From Betaproteobacteria bacterium (lineage in GTDB: Bacteria; Pseudomonadota; Gammaproteobacteria; Burkholderiales; Burkholderiaceae_C): DNA of 35,220 bases. The number at the start of each line of letters is the position of its first letter. Within the stretch, counting starts at the first letter, position 1. The position numbers were made by a program, and so were the translations under genes. The DNA lies in assembly GCA_009925925.1 (NCBI GenBank), contig RFQA01000009.1, positions 1-35,220 on the forward strand, written 5' to 3'. Shown here piece after piece: positions 9,113 through 18,528 of the stretch. Under the pieces are notes generated by a model. That model worked only from the letters and a program-made list of their open reading frames with translations. It was not told where the DNA came from and did no database searches.

Positions 9113-10165
9113 GTGACTTCCGTCAACCACACCTTCGCCGATATCGCGCAATTGGGCAGTTTCGATGCCGTGATTGATGCGCGTTCTCCCGGCGAGTTTG
9201 CCTTGGACCATATTCCCGGTGCCATCAACTGCCCGGTGTTGGATGACGAAGAGCGTATCCGGGTCGGTACGCTGTACAAACAAGTGTCTCCGTTTGAAGC
9301 CCGCAAGGTAGGTGCCGTGTTGGTGGCCAGGAATGTGGCGCGCCATATTGAGACTCTGTTTGCCGCACACCCCAAATCGTGGCGTCCTTTGGTGTACTGC
9401 TGGCGTGGAGGGCAGCGCAGTGGTTCGTTCACCCATATCCTGAATGAAGTGGGTTGGACGGCCCGGCGCCTGAGCGGTGGCTACAAATCCTGGCGGCATC
9501 ATGTACTGACGGAGCTGGAAGTTGTACCGACCCGATTCGATTTTCGGGTGCTGGCAGGGCCGACGGGTTCTGGCAAAACCAAGGTGCTCGAAGCTCTTGA
9601 GGCGCTGGGCGAGCAGGTGCTGAATCTGGAGGCCATTGCCGTCCATAAAGGTTCTGTGCTGGGGGGGCTGCCGGATCAAGTGCAACCGTCTCAGAAAATG
9701 TTTGAAACCCGGGTGTTGCAAGCTTTGTCAGGTTTTGACCCGGCACGCCCGGTCTACGTGGAGGCAGAAAGCAAGCGCATCGGTCTCTTGCGTCTCCCGG
9801 ATGCGGTGTACCAAGGCATTCAGCAAGGCCAATGGATGGGCTTGCATGTGCCTGTCCAAGCGCGGGTGCGGTTTTTGCTGCAGGACTACGCCTATTTTGT
9901 GCAAAGCCCGGTATTGATAGCGCAGTTGGAGCGCTTGAGCGCAACTTGCGGCAAGGCCCAAGTGGAGGCGTGGAAGAGCCTGATTGCGAATGGTCAATAC
10001 GAGGAGCTTGTGCAGGACCTGCTCGTCAAGCACTACGACCGCTACTACGACCGCTCCATGCAGCAACTGCAATCTGCTGAGGCCCAGGGGAATGCTTTGG
10101 GCACGGATGATGTGAGTGACGCCGGGTTCATGGAACTTGCTTGCCGTATCGCACAGCAGAAGTAG
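9113..10165 (+). CDS. mnmH: tRNA 2-selenouridine synthase (MnmH/SelU)
   Basis: GTG start; rhodanese domain with active site VYCWRGGQRSGS, then Walker A LAGPTGSGKTKVLEAL; N-terminal FDAVIDARSPGEFALDHIPGAINCPVLDDEER. Confidence 0.95.
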   Translation: MTSVNHTFADIAQLGSFDAVIDARSPGEFALDHIPGAINCPVLDDEERIRVGTLYKQVSPFEARKVGAVLVARNVARHIETLFAAHPKSWRPLVYCWRGGQRSGSFTHILNEVGWTARRLSGGYKSWRHHVLTELEVVPTRFDFRVLAGPTGSGKTKVLEALEALGEQVLNLEAIAVHKGSVLGGLPDQVQPSQKMFETRVLQALSGFDPARPVYVEAESKRIGLLRLPDAVYQGIQQGQWMGLHVPVQARVRFLLQDYAYFVQSPVLIAQLERLSATCGKAQVEAWKSLIANGQYEELVQDLLVKHYDRYYDRSMQQLQSAEAQGNALGTDDVSDAGFMELACRIAQQK

Positions 10166-10166
10166 A

Positions 10167-10640
10167 TCACCAGAGTGATATCAAGCCGATGGCACCGGCT
10201 GTCATCGTGATGTAGCGCAGGCATTTGCCCACCGCCATGTAGGCCACGCATTGCCAGAAAGGCAATTTGAGCCAGCCGGCCACCGCGCACAGGGGGTCGC
10301 CTACGATCGGCAGCCAAGCCAGCAGGCAGGCCTTGGGCCCCATGTGGCGGAGCCAGTGCAGGGCGCGCACATGGCTGGAGGAGCCGCCGAATTTGTCAGC
10401 GACATCGCATGCCGCCTTGCCCATCCACCAGGTGATTGCACCTCCCAGGGTGTTGCCCACTGTCGCCACTGCTATGACGGGCCAGAACATGTCGGGCTGC
10501 AGGTGCACCAGGCCCAGCACCACCGGCTCCGAGCCCATGGGCAACAAGGTGGCTGATATCAGCGACACGGCGAACACGGTGCTCAGGCTGTACTCGGGCA
10601 AAGCAAGCAGGTGCAAAAGGTGGGTGAGCCAGGCGTCCAT
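10167..10640 (-). CDS. YqaA/DedA-like inner membrane protein (SNARE-associated/VTT family)
   Basis: Start at MDAWLTHLLHLLALPEYSLSTVFAVSLISATLLPMGSEPVVLG; ...NTLGGAITWWMGK...WLPIVGDPLCAVAGWLKLPFW... typical YqaA motifs. Confidence 0.85.
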   Translation of the reverse strand: MDAWLTHLLHLLALPEYSLSTVFAVSLISATLLPMGSEPVVLGLVHLQPDMFWPVIAVATVGNTLGGAITWWMGKAACDVADKFGGSSSHVRALHWLRHMGPKACLLAWLPIVGDPLCAVAGWLKLPFWQCVAYMAVGKCLRYITMTAGAIGLISLW

Positions 10641-10731
10641 GGTGAGCCCAGTATAGGGAGCCGGGCATAGTCTCTCGGCATCGAGGCTGCATTTCAATTG
10701 CTGAAATTTTGAGCAGTTAGAATATGCGCCG

Positions 10732-10751
10732 GGCCCGCAGCAGTGCGGGCC
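10732..10751 (+). promoter_or_regulatory. Leader hairpin upstream of dusB (GGCCCGCA-GCAG-TGCGGGCC)
   Basis: Perfect 8-bp stem with 4-nt loop, followed by TTCACGCTTTTT, 37 nt before the dusB ATG. Confidence 0.5.
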
Positions 10752-10788
10752 TTCACGCTTTTTACCGCCTCCCGCTCCCACACTACCC

Positions 10789-11841
10789 ATGCAAATCGGC
10801 CAGTTCGCTTTGGCGAATCACCTCTTTGTCGCCCCTATGGCTGGGGTGACTGACAGGCCTTTCCGCCAGTTGTGCAAAAAGCTGGGTGCCGGTTATGCGG
10901 TGAGCGAAATGGTGACGTCCCGCAAGGATTTGTGGAACAGCCTCAAGACCTCGCGCCGCGCGAACCACGATGGTGAGCCCGGGCCGATTGCGGTGCAGAT
11001 TGCCGGCACCGAAGCGGCCATGATGGCCGAAGCCGCGGTGTACAACATCGACCGGGGCGCGCAGATCATCGATATCAACATGGGCTGCCCCGCCAAAAAG
11101 GTGTGCAACAAATGGGCAGGCTCCGCCCTGATGCAGGACGAGCAACTCGCCATCGAGATCGTGGACGTGGTTGTCAAAGCTTGCGCGCCGCGCAATGTAC
11201 CGGTGACCTTGAAGATGCGCACCGGTTGGTGCCAGGCTGAGAAGAATGCGATGGTGCTGGCCCGCGCTGCCGAGGCCGCAGGCGTGCAGATGGTGACGGT
11301 GCATGGCCGCACCCGCGAACAGGGCTACAAAGGCGCGGCCGAATACGACACCATTGCTGCCGTCAAAGCGGCCTTGCGCATTCCGGTGGTAGCCAACGGC
11401 GATATCACCACCCCCGAGAAGGCACGCGAGGTGCTGGCTGCTACGGGTGCAGACGCCATCATGATCGGCCGTGCGGCCCAAGGCTACCCGTGGATATTCC
11501 GGGAGGTGGCGCATTTTCTGGCCACTGGCACACACCTTGCACCCCCTCTGGTGAGTGAAGTGAAAAAGCTGTTGGTCGAACACCTCTACGACCATTACAG
11601 CTTGTACGACGAATTCATAGGCGTGCGCTCTGCGCGCAAGCACATTGGCTGGTACCTGGAAGACCTGCCGGGTGGCGAAGACTTCCGTCAGCGCATGAAT
11701 CTGTTGGAAGACAGCGCCTCCCAAGTGGCGGCGGTGGAAATGTATTTGGATGAGTTGAATGAAAAAATGGATCGCATTCCCGCCAGGGAAGCAGCGACCG
11801 GTCAGGCAAGGGGACATGACATGATGGAATTGGCAGCATGA
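10789..11841 (+). CDS. dusB: tRNA-dihydrouridine synthase B
   Basis: MQIGQFALANHLFVAPMAGVTDRPFRQLCKKLGAGYAVSEMV... DINMGCPAKKVCNKWAGSALM; followed by fis as in other proteobacteria. Confidence 0.96.
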   Translation: MQIGQFALANHLFVAPMAGVTDRPFRQLCKKLGAGYAVSEMVTSRKDLWNSLKTSRRANHDGEPGPIAVQIAGTEAAMMAEAAVYNIDRGAQIIDINMGCPAKKVCNKWAGSALMQDEQLAIEIVDVVVKACAPRNVPVTLKMRTGWCQAEKNAMVLARAAEAAGVQMVTVHGRTREQGYKGAAEYDTIAAVKAALRIPVVANGDITTPEKAREVLAATGADAIMIGRAAQGYPWIFREVAHFLATGTHLAPPLVSEVKKLLVEHLYDHYSLYDEFIGVRSARKHIGWYLEDLPGGEDFRQRMNLLEDSASQVAAVEMYLDELNEKMDRIPAREAATGQARGHDMMELAA

Positions 11842-12074
11842 GCAAGAAGCACTTGGATGAGTGCGTGCGCACCAGTCTGGAATCGTATTTCGCGGATTTG
11901 GACGGCACGGAGCCCGGCGGCATGTACGACATGCTGGTTCGGGCGGTAGAGAAACCCTTGCTCGAAGTGGTGATGGCACAGGCGGACAACAACCAGTCCA
12001 AAGCCGCCCAATGGTTGGGCTTGAACCGCAATACGCTGCGTAAAAAATTGGTAGAGCACAAGTTGCTCTCGTAA
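11838..12074 (+). CDS. fis: Fis-family DNA-binding protein
   Basis: 78 aa; C-terminal [41 protein letters not shown] overlap with dusB. Confidence 0.93.
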   Translation: MSKKHLDECVRTSLESYFADLDGTEPGGMYDMLVRAVEKPLLEVVMAQADNNQSKAAQWLGLNRNTLRKKLVEHKLLS

Positions 12075-12145
12075 GTGTCCCCGCCGGCTCCCGCCATGGT
12101 GCGGCGTCCGGTGAAACGTTTTCTGGTTTTACTTTACCCCGCACT

Positions 12146-13756
12146 ATGAACGCACAAAAAACTGCACTGTTGTCGGTCTCCGACAAGACCGGCATCGTCG
12201 AACTGGCCCAGGCGCTGCACGCCCAGGGCGTCAAGCTCCTGTCCACCGGCGGCACCGCCAAACTGCTGGCCGACAAAGGTCTGCCCGTGACTGAAGTGGC
12301 CGAGATGACCGGCTTCCCCGAAATGCTGGACGGCCGTGTGAAGACGCTGCACCCCCGCGTACACGGTGGCTTGTTGGCACGTCGCGACTTTCCTACCCAC
12401 ATGGCCGCATTGGCCGAGCACAAAATTAACACCATCGACTTTCTGGTGGTGAACCTGTACCCGTTTGAAGCCACCGTGGCCAAGGCCGGCTGCACACTAG
12501 AAGACGCGATTGAGAACATCGACATCGGCGGCCCCGCCATGGTGCGCAGCGCGGCCAAGAACTGGAAAGACGTGGCGGTGCTCACCGATGCGGCCCAGTA
12601 CGACACCGTGATTGCCGAACTGAAGGCCAAGGGCGTGGTGAGCGACAAGACCAAGCTGGGCCTGTCCATCGCGGCGTTCAACCGCATTAGCCAGTACGAC
12701 GGCGCCATCAGCGACTACCTGTCTGCCATCCAAATCGGTGACGAGGTGCCCGCAGGCGACAAGGCTCCGGTGTTGGACCTGTTCCCTGGCCAAAGCAACG
12801 GCCGTTTCGTCAAAGTGCAAGACCTGCGCTATGGCGAAAACAGCCACCAGCAAGCCGCGCTGTACCGCGACCTGTTCCCCTCCCCTGGCTCGCTGGTCAC
12901 AGCCAAGCAGTTGCAGGGCAAGGAACTGAGCTACAACAACATTGCTGACGCGGACGCCGCCTGGGAATGTGTGAAGAGCTTCGACACTCCAGCCTGCGTG
13001 ATCGTCAAGCATGCCAACCCTTGCGGCGTGGCTGTTGGCGCAAATGCCTTGGAAGCCTACAGCAAGGCCTTCCAGACTGACCCCACCAGCGCGTTCGGCG
13101 GCATCATTGCCCTGAACACCGAGCTGGACGAAGCCGGTGCGCAACAAATCTCCAAGCAGTTCGTGGAAGTGCTGATGGCACCCAGCTTCACAGCCGCAGC
13201 GCTGGAAGTGTTCAAGACCAAGGTCAATGTGCGCATTCTGCAAATCGACCTGCCCAAGGGCGGTACTACGCCATGGGACCAAGGCCGCAACCTGATGGAT
13301 ATGAAGCGCATAGGCTCGGGCATCCTGCTGCAAACGGCCGACAACCATGAGTTGGCGCTGAGCGACCTGAAAGTCGTAACGACCAAGCAGCCTACTGCTG
13401 AAGAGCTGAACGACTTGCTTTTCGCTTGGAAGGTGGCCAAGTACGTCAAGTCCAACGCCATCGTCTTCTGCAAGGGCGGCATGACCATGGGCGTGGGCGC
13501 CGGCCAGATGAGCCGCCTGGACTCTGCCCGAATTGCCTCCATCAAAGCCGGCCACGCCAATCTGTCCTTGGCGGGCACGGTCGTAGCGAGCGATGCGTTC
13601 TTCCCCTTCCGCGATGGTTTGGATGTGGTGGTGGACCATGGCGCGACCTGCGTCATCCAGCCCGGTGGCTCCATGCGCGACCAGGAAGTGATCGACGCGG
13701 CCAACGAGCGCGGCGTGTCCATGGTGTTCAGCGGCGTGCGCCACTTCCGCCACTAA
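12146..13756 (+). CDS. purH: Bifunctional AICAR formyltransferase / IMP cyclohydrolase
   Basis: 536 aa; [41 protein letters not shown]...; ...[11 protein letters not shown]... [32 protein letters not shown]. Confidence 0.97.
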   Translation: MNAQKTALLSVSDKTGIVELAQALHAQGVKLLSTGGTAKLLADKGLPVTEVAEMTGFPEMLDGRVKTLHPRVHGGLLARRDFPTHMAALAEHKINTIDFLVVNLYPFEATVAKAGCTLEDAIENIDIGGPAMVRSAAKNWKDVAVLTDAAQYDTVIAELKAKGVVSDKTKLGLSIAAFNRISQYDGAISDYLSAIQIGDEVPAGDKAPVLDLFPGQSNGRFVKVQDLRYGENSHQQAALYRDLFPSPGSLVTAKQLQGKELSYNNIADADAAWECVKSFDTPACVIVKHANPCGVAVGANALEAYSKAFQTDPTSAFGGIIALNTELDEAGAQQISKQFVEVLMAPSFTAAALEVFKTKVNVRILQIDLPKGGTTPWDQGRNLMDMKRIGSGILLQTADNHELALSDLKVVTTKQPTAEELNDLLFAWKVAKYVKSNAIVFCKGGMTMGVGAGQMSRLDSARIASIKAGHANLSLAGTVVASDAFFPFRDGLDVVVDHGATCVIQPGGSMRDQEVIDAANERGVSMVFSGVRHFRH

Positions 13757-13780
13757 ACCATCGATTCCGGACGCCAGTGC

Positions 13781-13807
13781 AAAAAGCCGCCTCCGGGCGG
13801 CTTTTTT
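13781..13807 (+). terminator. Rho-independent terminator downstream of purH
   Basis: AAAAAGCCGCC-TCCG-GGCGGCTTTTTT: GC-rich stem with tetraloop and T-run, 25 nt after the purH stop. Confidence 0.9.
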
Positions 13808-13832
13808 GTGCCAAATCATGCCTTGGCACTCA

Positions 13833-13868
13833 TGGAATATGCGCGAGCAGCTATGAATTCAGTAGCGA
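13833..13868 (+). repeat. Dispersed intergenic repeat, copy 2 (TGGAATATGCGCGAGCAGCTATGAATTCAGTAGCGA)
   Basis: Same core as copies near 686 and 33401; immediately follows the purH terminator. Confidence 0.75.
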
Positions 13869-13942
13869 CGTCCGCTTCTTTGCAATGGTAGTACCCGGGC
13901 TTGTTCTGCAGTTGTTCTGGACACAGGAGGGTTTGCGCGAAA

Positions 13943-14545
13943 ATGGGCGCCATGCAAAACCACATCACCTCCAGCCTGCAAGAGGCGCATACCGCATTGA
14001 CCAAGCTGCTGGCCAACCCGGCTGCATTGGCGACCATCGAGCAGGCTGCCCAACTGCTGATCTCCACGTTTGAGAATCAGGGCCGTGTGTACTCCTGCGG
14101 CAACGGCGGCTCCATGTGCGATGCCATGCACTTTGCCGAGGAGCTGACCGGCCGCTACCGCAAAGACCGCAAAGCCTTGGGCGCCACCGCCATCAGCGAC
14201 GCAGGCCACCTGACCTGTGTGGGCAATGATCACGGCTACGAGCAAGTGTTCGCCCGCTATGTCGAAGGCCACGGCCGTCCCGGCGATTGCCTGGTGGCGC
14301 TCAGTACCAGCGGCACCAGCAAGAACGTGATCAAGGCCGCCGAGGCGGCCAAAGCACTGGGCATGAAAGTCATTATCCTCAGCGGCAAACGCAGCGAAAA
14401 GCTGGAGCCCCTGAGTGATGTGTACATCTGCACCCCCGGCGGCACGTATGCAGACCGGGTGCAGGAACTGCACATCAAGGTGCTGCACATCCTGATTGAG
14501 CTTATCGAGCGCCACTTCTTTCCAGAGAACTACGTCGACGAATAA
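13943..14545 (+). CDS. gmhA: D-sedoheptulose-7-phosphate isomerase (SIS domain, GmhA-like)
   Basis: VYSCGNGGSMCDAMHFAEELTGRYRKDRKALGATAISD... LSTSGTSKNVIKA... YADRVQELHIKVLHILIELIE: close to the E. coli GmhA motif series. AGGAGG upstream; start could be 13943 or 13952. Confidence 0.93.
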   Translation: MGAMQNHITSSLQEAHTALTKLLANPAALATIEQAAQLLISTFENQGRVYSCGNGGSMCDAMHFAEELTGRYRKDRKALGATAISDAGHLTCVGNDHGYEQVFARYVEGHGRPGDCLVALSTSGTSKNVIKAAEAAKALGMKVIILSGKRSEKLEPLSDVYICTPGGTYADRVQELHIKVLHILIELIERHFFPENYVDE

Positions 14546-14548
14546 ATC

Positions 14549-15272
14549 ATGCGGCGTGTAGTGTTGGGTGCTATTGGCGCGCTGCTTATTGTTGGTGGTC
14601 TCGCCGAATGGCGGGTGCATGCTCTGCGGGCGGACTACCAGGAAGTGCGGCTGAGTAGCGCGAGTTCCGTTCGAATGCTTTCGCTCTATTTGCCTGCGAG
14701 GCAGAAACTAATCGCCGATCCTGGACTTGCTATCGCAACAGCTTTTCAAATCTCCCGGCAACCTGGCCCGAAAGACTATGTTTCGTCCATGCGCCAAGCG
14801 GGGATAGGATTTGGATTGTTAAGGCAAGTATTCCTCGACCCTGATTCGCAAAGTGAGTGGAAAAACGAGGCGGCATTTCAGGCATTAACTCTCCTAGTGC
14901 GTATGCCTTGGGATGACAAGTTAGTGAGAGAGGCTTCAGGCCTGTCAATGCATTTGCGCGAAGCACTTGCCCGAGACGCTACCGCAACCCCTGACGAGCG
15001 CCGGATGGTTGAGGAGCTGCAGGAACTGGTCGCCATGCGGCAAGAAGGCGTGTCTGCGTTGCGAAAAAGCGTGACAGCCAAGCCGCTTGGTGAGCGTGAT
15101 GGCTGGCAAATGGGGTTGCACGACCTACGCTTGGGTTTGGCAGGCTGTTTGAAATTTCCGGAACCAGAGCTGGATGTTGCCTGGAGTGCCATCGAGCGTG
15201 GGTTTGGTCGCAACTGGCTGCAAAGGGAATGGATTTCAGGGTGGGATGCCGGACTGCTGCAAACGGTTCAAG
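14549..15272 (+). CDS. Hypothetical protein with N-terminal membrane anchor; no stop before the hemL antisense (apparent 3' truncation)
   Basis: [54 protein letters not shown]... The ORF is open to 16441, but residues after about 240 are the antisense of hemL, so the authentic part probably ends near 15272. Confidence 0.6.
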
Positions 15273-16456
15273 CCGCGGTCCAGCAGGCCGTGGAACAGGG
15301 TGTTGAAACGCGCGTTGTCGGTGGTCATGACTTTGGCGTAGTTTTGCGGCAGTTCCTTGAAGAAGAAAAAGCCGAACATGCCACCCTCAGAGTCGCCGCA
15401 GAAGTCGATTCCCGCTTTGTCGGCTTCTGCTTGCAGGCCGCTGATCAAGGACTGTGTTTTGCGGCCCAAGTCTTCGTAGAAGCCGGGTTTGCTGATTTCT
15501 GCCAAGGTCGCCAAGCCGCAAGCGGTAGCCACCGGGTTGCCGGACAAAGTGCCCGCTTGGTACACCGGGCCCAAGGGGGCCAGCTGCTCCATGACCGCGC
15601 GCTTGCCGCCAAAGGCTGCCAAAGGCATGCCGCCGCCGATCACCTTGCCCATGACCGTCATGTCGGGCTCAAAGCCGGGAATGCTGCGGGCATAGACCTG
15701 CTGGGCGCTGCCGGGGGCGACGCGAAAACCCGTCATCACTTCGTCAAACACAAACAGGGCGCCGTATTCCGTGCACAGCTCGCTGCAGCGTTTGATGAAG
15801 GGCACGCTGGCGCGCACGAAGTTCATGTTGCCGGCAATCGGCTCAATCATCACGCAGGCCAGCTCTTTGCCGTGCAGGGCAAAAGCTTCTTCGAGTTGCT
15901 GGATGTTGTTGTACTCCAGCACCAAGGTGTGTTGCACCACTTCGGGCGGCACACCGGCGCTGGTGGGGTTGCCGAAAGTGGCCAATCCGGACCCTGCTTT
16001 GACGAGCAGCGCGTCGGCATGGCCGTGGTAGCAGCCTTCAAACTTCAAAATCTTGCTACGGCCTGTGGCGCCGCGGGCCAGGCGGATGGCGCTCATGCCA
16101 GCTTCGGTGCCGCTGCTGACCAGGCGCACCATGTCCATGCTGGGTACCAGTGCCAGGATGGCTTCGGCCAGTTCTACCTCACGTTCGGTGGGAGCACCAA
16201 ACGAGAAACCGTCGAGCGCTGCCTTTTGCACCGCATCCAGCACCGCAGGGTGGCCATGGCCCAGGATCATGGGACCCCAGGAGCCGATGTAGTCGATGTA
16301 GCGCTTGCCGTCGGCGTCCCAGAAGTAGGCGCCTTGCGCACGTTGCACGAAGCGGGGCGTTCCGCCCACGGCTTTGAATGCGCGCACGGGGGAGTTCACG
16401 CCACCGGGAATCACGCGCTTGGCGCGCTCGAAAAGGTCTAAGTTACGGTCTGTCAC
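15236..16456 (-). CDS. hemL: Glutamate-1-semialdehyde 2,1-aminomutase, apparently C-terminally truncated
   Basis: [72 protein letters not shown]...; [19 protein letters not shown]-Lys motif. Ends ...[20 protein letters not shown] in place of the usual ...G-V/I-Y-x-APSxxEAGFxSxAH... C-terminus. Confidence 0.93.
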   Translation of the reverse strand: MTDRNLDLFERAKRVIPGGVNSPVRAFKAVGGTPRFVQRAQGAYFWDADGKRYIDYIGSWGPMILGHGHPAVLDAVQKAALDGFSFGAPTEREVELAEAILALVPSMDMVRLVSSGTEAGMSAIRLARGATGRSKILKFEGCYHGHADALLVKAGSGLATFGNPTSAGVPPEVVQHTLVLEYNNIQQLEEAFALHGKELACVMIEPIAGNMNFVRASVPFIKRCSELCTEYGALFVFDEVMTGFRVAPGSAQQVYARSIPGFEPDMTVMGKVIGGGMPLAAFGGKRAVMEQLAPLGPVYQAGTLSGNPVATACGLATLAEISKPGFYEDLGRKTQSLISGLQAEADKAGIDFCGDSEGGMFGFFFFKELPQNYAKVMTTDNARFNTLFHGLLDRGLNRLQQSGIPP

Positions 16457-16470
16457 AAAATTTCTGCCAG

Positions 16471-17394
16471 TTAGTGTCGGGTGGAATTGGGGGGGACTTC
16501 GAAGTCCGTTTCTACAGAGGACAACGCACCGTCTTCTTCGTCGTCGCTTTCGGGTTGTGCCCAGAACAGCCGGTCAGGCAGTACGTGGCCCATGCCGGGG
16601 CGAAAGCCGTTTTCCAGGCAACGGTCCAGGTAGCTCAGCGCTTCAGTTACGGCTTCGTTGAGTTCTGTGCCGCTGGCGATCAGTGCTGCCAATGCCGCAG
16701 ACAGTGTGTCGCCAGCACCCGTGAAGATGGCTTCAAAGCGCTCGAACTTCTCACTGCACAGCACGGCGGTCGGTGACGCGAGAACGTTGTCTATGAATTG
16801 GTCGGGCAAGGGTATGCCGGTGACCAGGGTGTAGGGCACGCCGAATGCGTTGGCAGCCTTGGCAATGTCGCGGGCAGAGGGACTTTTTTCGGACTCCCAG
16901 TCGGGCAGTAACCAGCGCGAGAGTGTGCTGTGGTTTCCGACCAACAAAGTGGTCTGAGGCAAAAGTAACTCTGTGCAAGCGTCTTGATACAGATCGATCT
17001 TGTCCTCTTCCCACCACGATAAGTCCGGCATGTATGCCACAAGGGGTACATCAGAGTAGTCGGATGCCAGTTCGGCAATGGCCGAAAGGTTCTCTGGCGT
17101 GCCTACAAAACCGACTTTGAAAACCTGCGCGGGCACGTCCTCCAAGATGACGCGCGCTTGTTCGGTCACGGCCTCATCGTCGAAGGGAAAGTGGTCCACG
17201 ATCTCTGTGGTGTCGCGCACGTAGGCGCCGGTGACAACCGGCAAGGCATGTGCGCCAACAGATGCAATGGCAGTCAGGTCGGCCGCTGAGCCAGCGCCGC
17301 CGCTGGGGTCGTTGGCGTTGAACGCCATGACGCAGGCTGAGGGCCCATCATCACCGATGGCATCTTCGATTTCCGGGGAGGGTGTTGCCGACAT
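16471..17394 (-). CDS. ThiD-like (hydroxymethylpyrimidine/phosphomethylpyrimidine kinase family) protein, divergent
   Basis: [43 protein letters not shown]... [22 protein letters not shown]: ribokinase-like ThiD fold motifs (DPSGGAG, TGAGDT). Confidence 0.82.
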   Translation of the reverse strand: MSATPSPEIEDAIGDDGPSACVMAFNANDPSGGAGSAADLTAIASVGAHALPVVTGAYVRDTTEIVDHFPFDDEAVTEQARVILEDVPAQVFKVGFVGTPENLSAIAELASDYSDVPLVAYMPDLSWWEEDKIDLYQDACTELLLPQTTLLVGNHSTLSRWLLPDWESEKSPSARDIAKAANAFGVPYTLVTGIPLPDQFIDNVLASPTAVLCSEKFERFEAIFTGAGDTLSAALAALIASGTELNEAVTEALSYLDRCLENGFRPGMGHVLPDRLFWAQPESDDEEDGALSSVETDFEVPPNSTRH

Positions 17395-17514
17395 CTAGAG
17401 GCCTTTATTAGGGTAAGTCATCGTGCAGAATGGCGTTCTTTAGTCGGGCGGCGGTCTTTTGGACAAAACCTGCTCTATACAATCGTTGCATTCTATTTGA
17501 AGGCCCTATAAGCT

Positions 17515-17688
17515 GTGACTGATACTAAAACTTGGATGTGCTTGATTTGCGGTTGGATTTATGACGAGGTCGCTGGCGCGCCCGACCACGGCATTGCACC
17601 CGGCACATTGTGGGCAGATGTCCCTATGAACTGGACATGCCCCGAATGCGGTGCCCGCAAAGAAGACTTCGAAATGGTGCAAATCTGA
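17515..17688 (+). CDS. Rubredoxin
   Basis: Missed by the ORF track (GTG start, short). Hand translation: MTDTKTWMCLICGWIYDEVAGAPDHGIAPGTLWADVPMNWTCPECGARKEDFEMVQI; two CxxC metal sites (CLIC, CPEC). Confidence 0.95.
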   Translation: MTDTKTWMCLICGWIYDEVAGAPDHGIAPGTLWADVPMNWTCPECGARKEDFEMVQI

Positions 17689-17690
17689 TG

Positions 17691-17707
17691 CCGCACTCCG
17701 GGTGCGG
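17691..17707 (+). terminator. Possible weak hairpin between rubredoxin and pilG (CCGCAC-TCCGG-GTGCGG)
   Basis: 6-bp inverted repeat right after the rubredoxin stop, followed by AATTTGC rather than a clear T-run. Confidence 0.3.
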
Positions 17708-17753
17708 AATTTGCATGTCCTGACCTTCCATGTGAGTACTGGAGCCAAGCCCT

Positions 17754-18152
17754 TTGAGTATGACCGCCCCCACCTTTAAAGTTCTGGTGATTGACGACAG
17801 CAACACCATACGGCGCAGCGCGGAAATCTTTCTCAAGCAGGGCGGGCACGACGTCCTGCTTGCCGAGGACGGGTTCGATGCATTGGCCAAAGTCAATGAC
17901 TACCAGCCTCACATGATCTTCTGCGACATCCTGATGCCGCGCTTGGATGGTTACCAGACCTGCGCCATCATTAAACGCAACGCCAAATTTTCGGGAGTCC
18001 CGGTCGTGATGTTGTCCTCCAAGGATGGTGTCTTCGACAAAGCGCGTGGCCGCATGGTCGGTGCGCAGGACTACCTCACCAAACCGTTCACCAAAGACCA
18101 GTTGCTGCAGGCTGTGCAGCAATTCGGTGCCGCATTGCAAGGAGCAGCCTGA
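17754..18152 (+). CDS. pilG: Twitching motility response regulator PilG (CheY-like)
   Basis: TTG start with GGAG upstream (ATG alternative at 17760); MSMTAPTFKVLVIDDSNTIRRSAEIFLKQGGHDVLLAEDGFDALAKV... FCDILMPRLDGYQTC; first gene of the pil-chp cluster. Confidence 0.9.
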   Translation: MSMTAPTFKVLVIDDSNTIRRSAEIFLKQGGHDVLLAEDGFDALAKVNDYQPHMIFCDILMPRLDGYQTCAIIKRNAKFSGVPVVMLSSKDGVFDKARGRMVGAQDYLTKPFTKDQLLQAVQQFGAALQGAA

Positions 18153-18517
18153 TGCCTATCCAAAAAGTACTGATCGTTGACGATTCCAAGACAGAGCTCC
18201 TCTACCTGACAGAGATTCTGCAGAAGAACGGATATACCGTCCGTGCGGCAGAGAACGCGGATGAAGCTTTCAAGCGTTTGGCTGAAGAAAAGCCCCAGTT
18301 GATATTGATGGACGTGGTGATGCCTGGCCAAAACGGCTTCCAGCTGACCCGCGCCATTAACCGCACCCCCGAGTACGCAGACATTCCTATCATCATGTGC
18401 ACCAGCAAGAGCCTGGAGACTGACCGGGTGTGGGGCATGCGCCAGGGTGCCAAGGACTACATCACCAAGCCGGTGGATGCATCCGAGCTGCTGGCCAAGA
18501 TCAAGGCTTTGGGTTAA
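18152..18517 (+). CDS. pilH: Twitching motility response regulator PilH (CheY-like)
   Basis: MPIQKVLIVDDSKTELLYLTEILQKNGYTVRAAENADEAFKRLAEEKPQLILMDVVMPGQNGFQLTR...; TGATG overlap with pilG. Confidence 0.9.
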   Translation: MPIQKVLIVDDSKTELLYLTEILQKNGYTVRAAENADEAFKRLAEEKPQLILMDVVMPGQNGFQLTRAINRTPEYADIPIIMCTSKSLETDRVWGMRQGAKDYITKPVDASELLAKIKALG

Positions 18518-18528
18518 CGCAGCGCCCC

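Noticed and set aside
10783-12708. 641-aa minus-strand ORF across dusB-fis-purH
   Set aside because: Antisense shadow of well-supported genes; low-complexity His/Arg/Ala-rich translation, GC-rich codon-bias artefact.
12497-13819. 440-aa minus-strand ORF opposite purH
   Set aside because: Antisense to canonical purH; no recognisable domain, covers the purH terminator.
15273-16441. C-terminal 390 residues of the 630-aa + ORF as a real protein domain
   Set aside because: It is exactly the antisense of hemL; used only as evidence for stop loss at the junction.
17441-17500. Sigma70 promoter for rubredoxin (TTGGAC ... TACAAT)
   Set aside because: Boxes are present but the spacing is about 13 bp, too short for a confident call.
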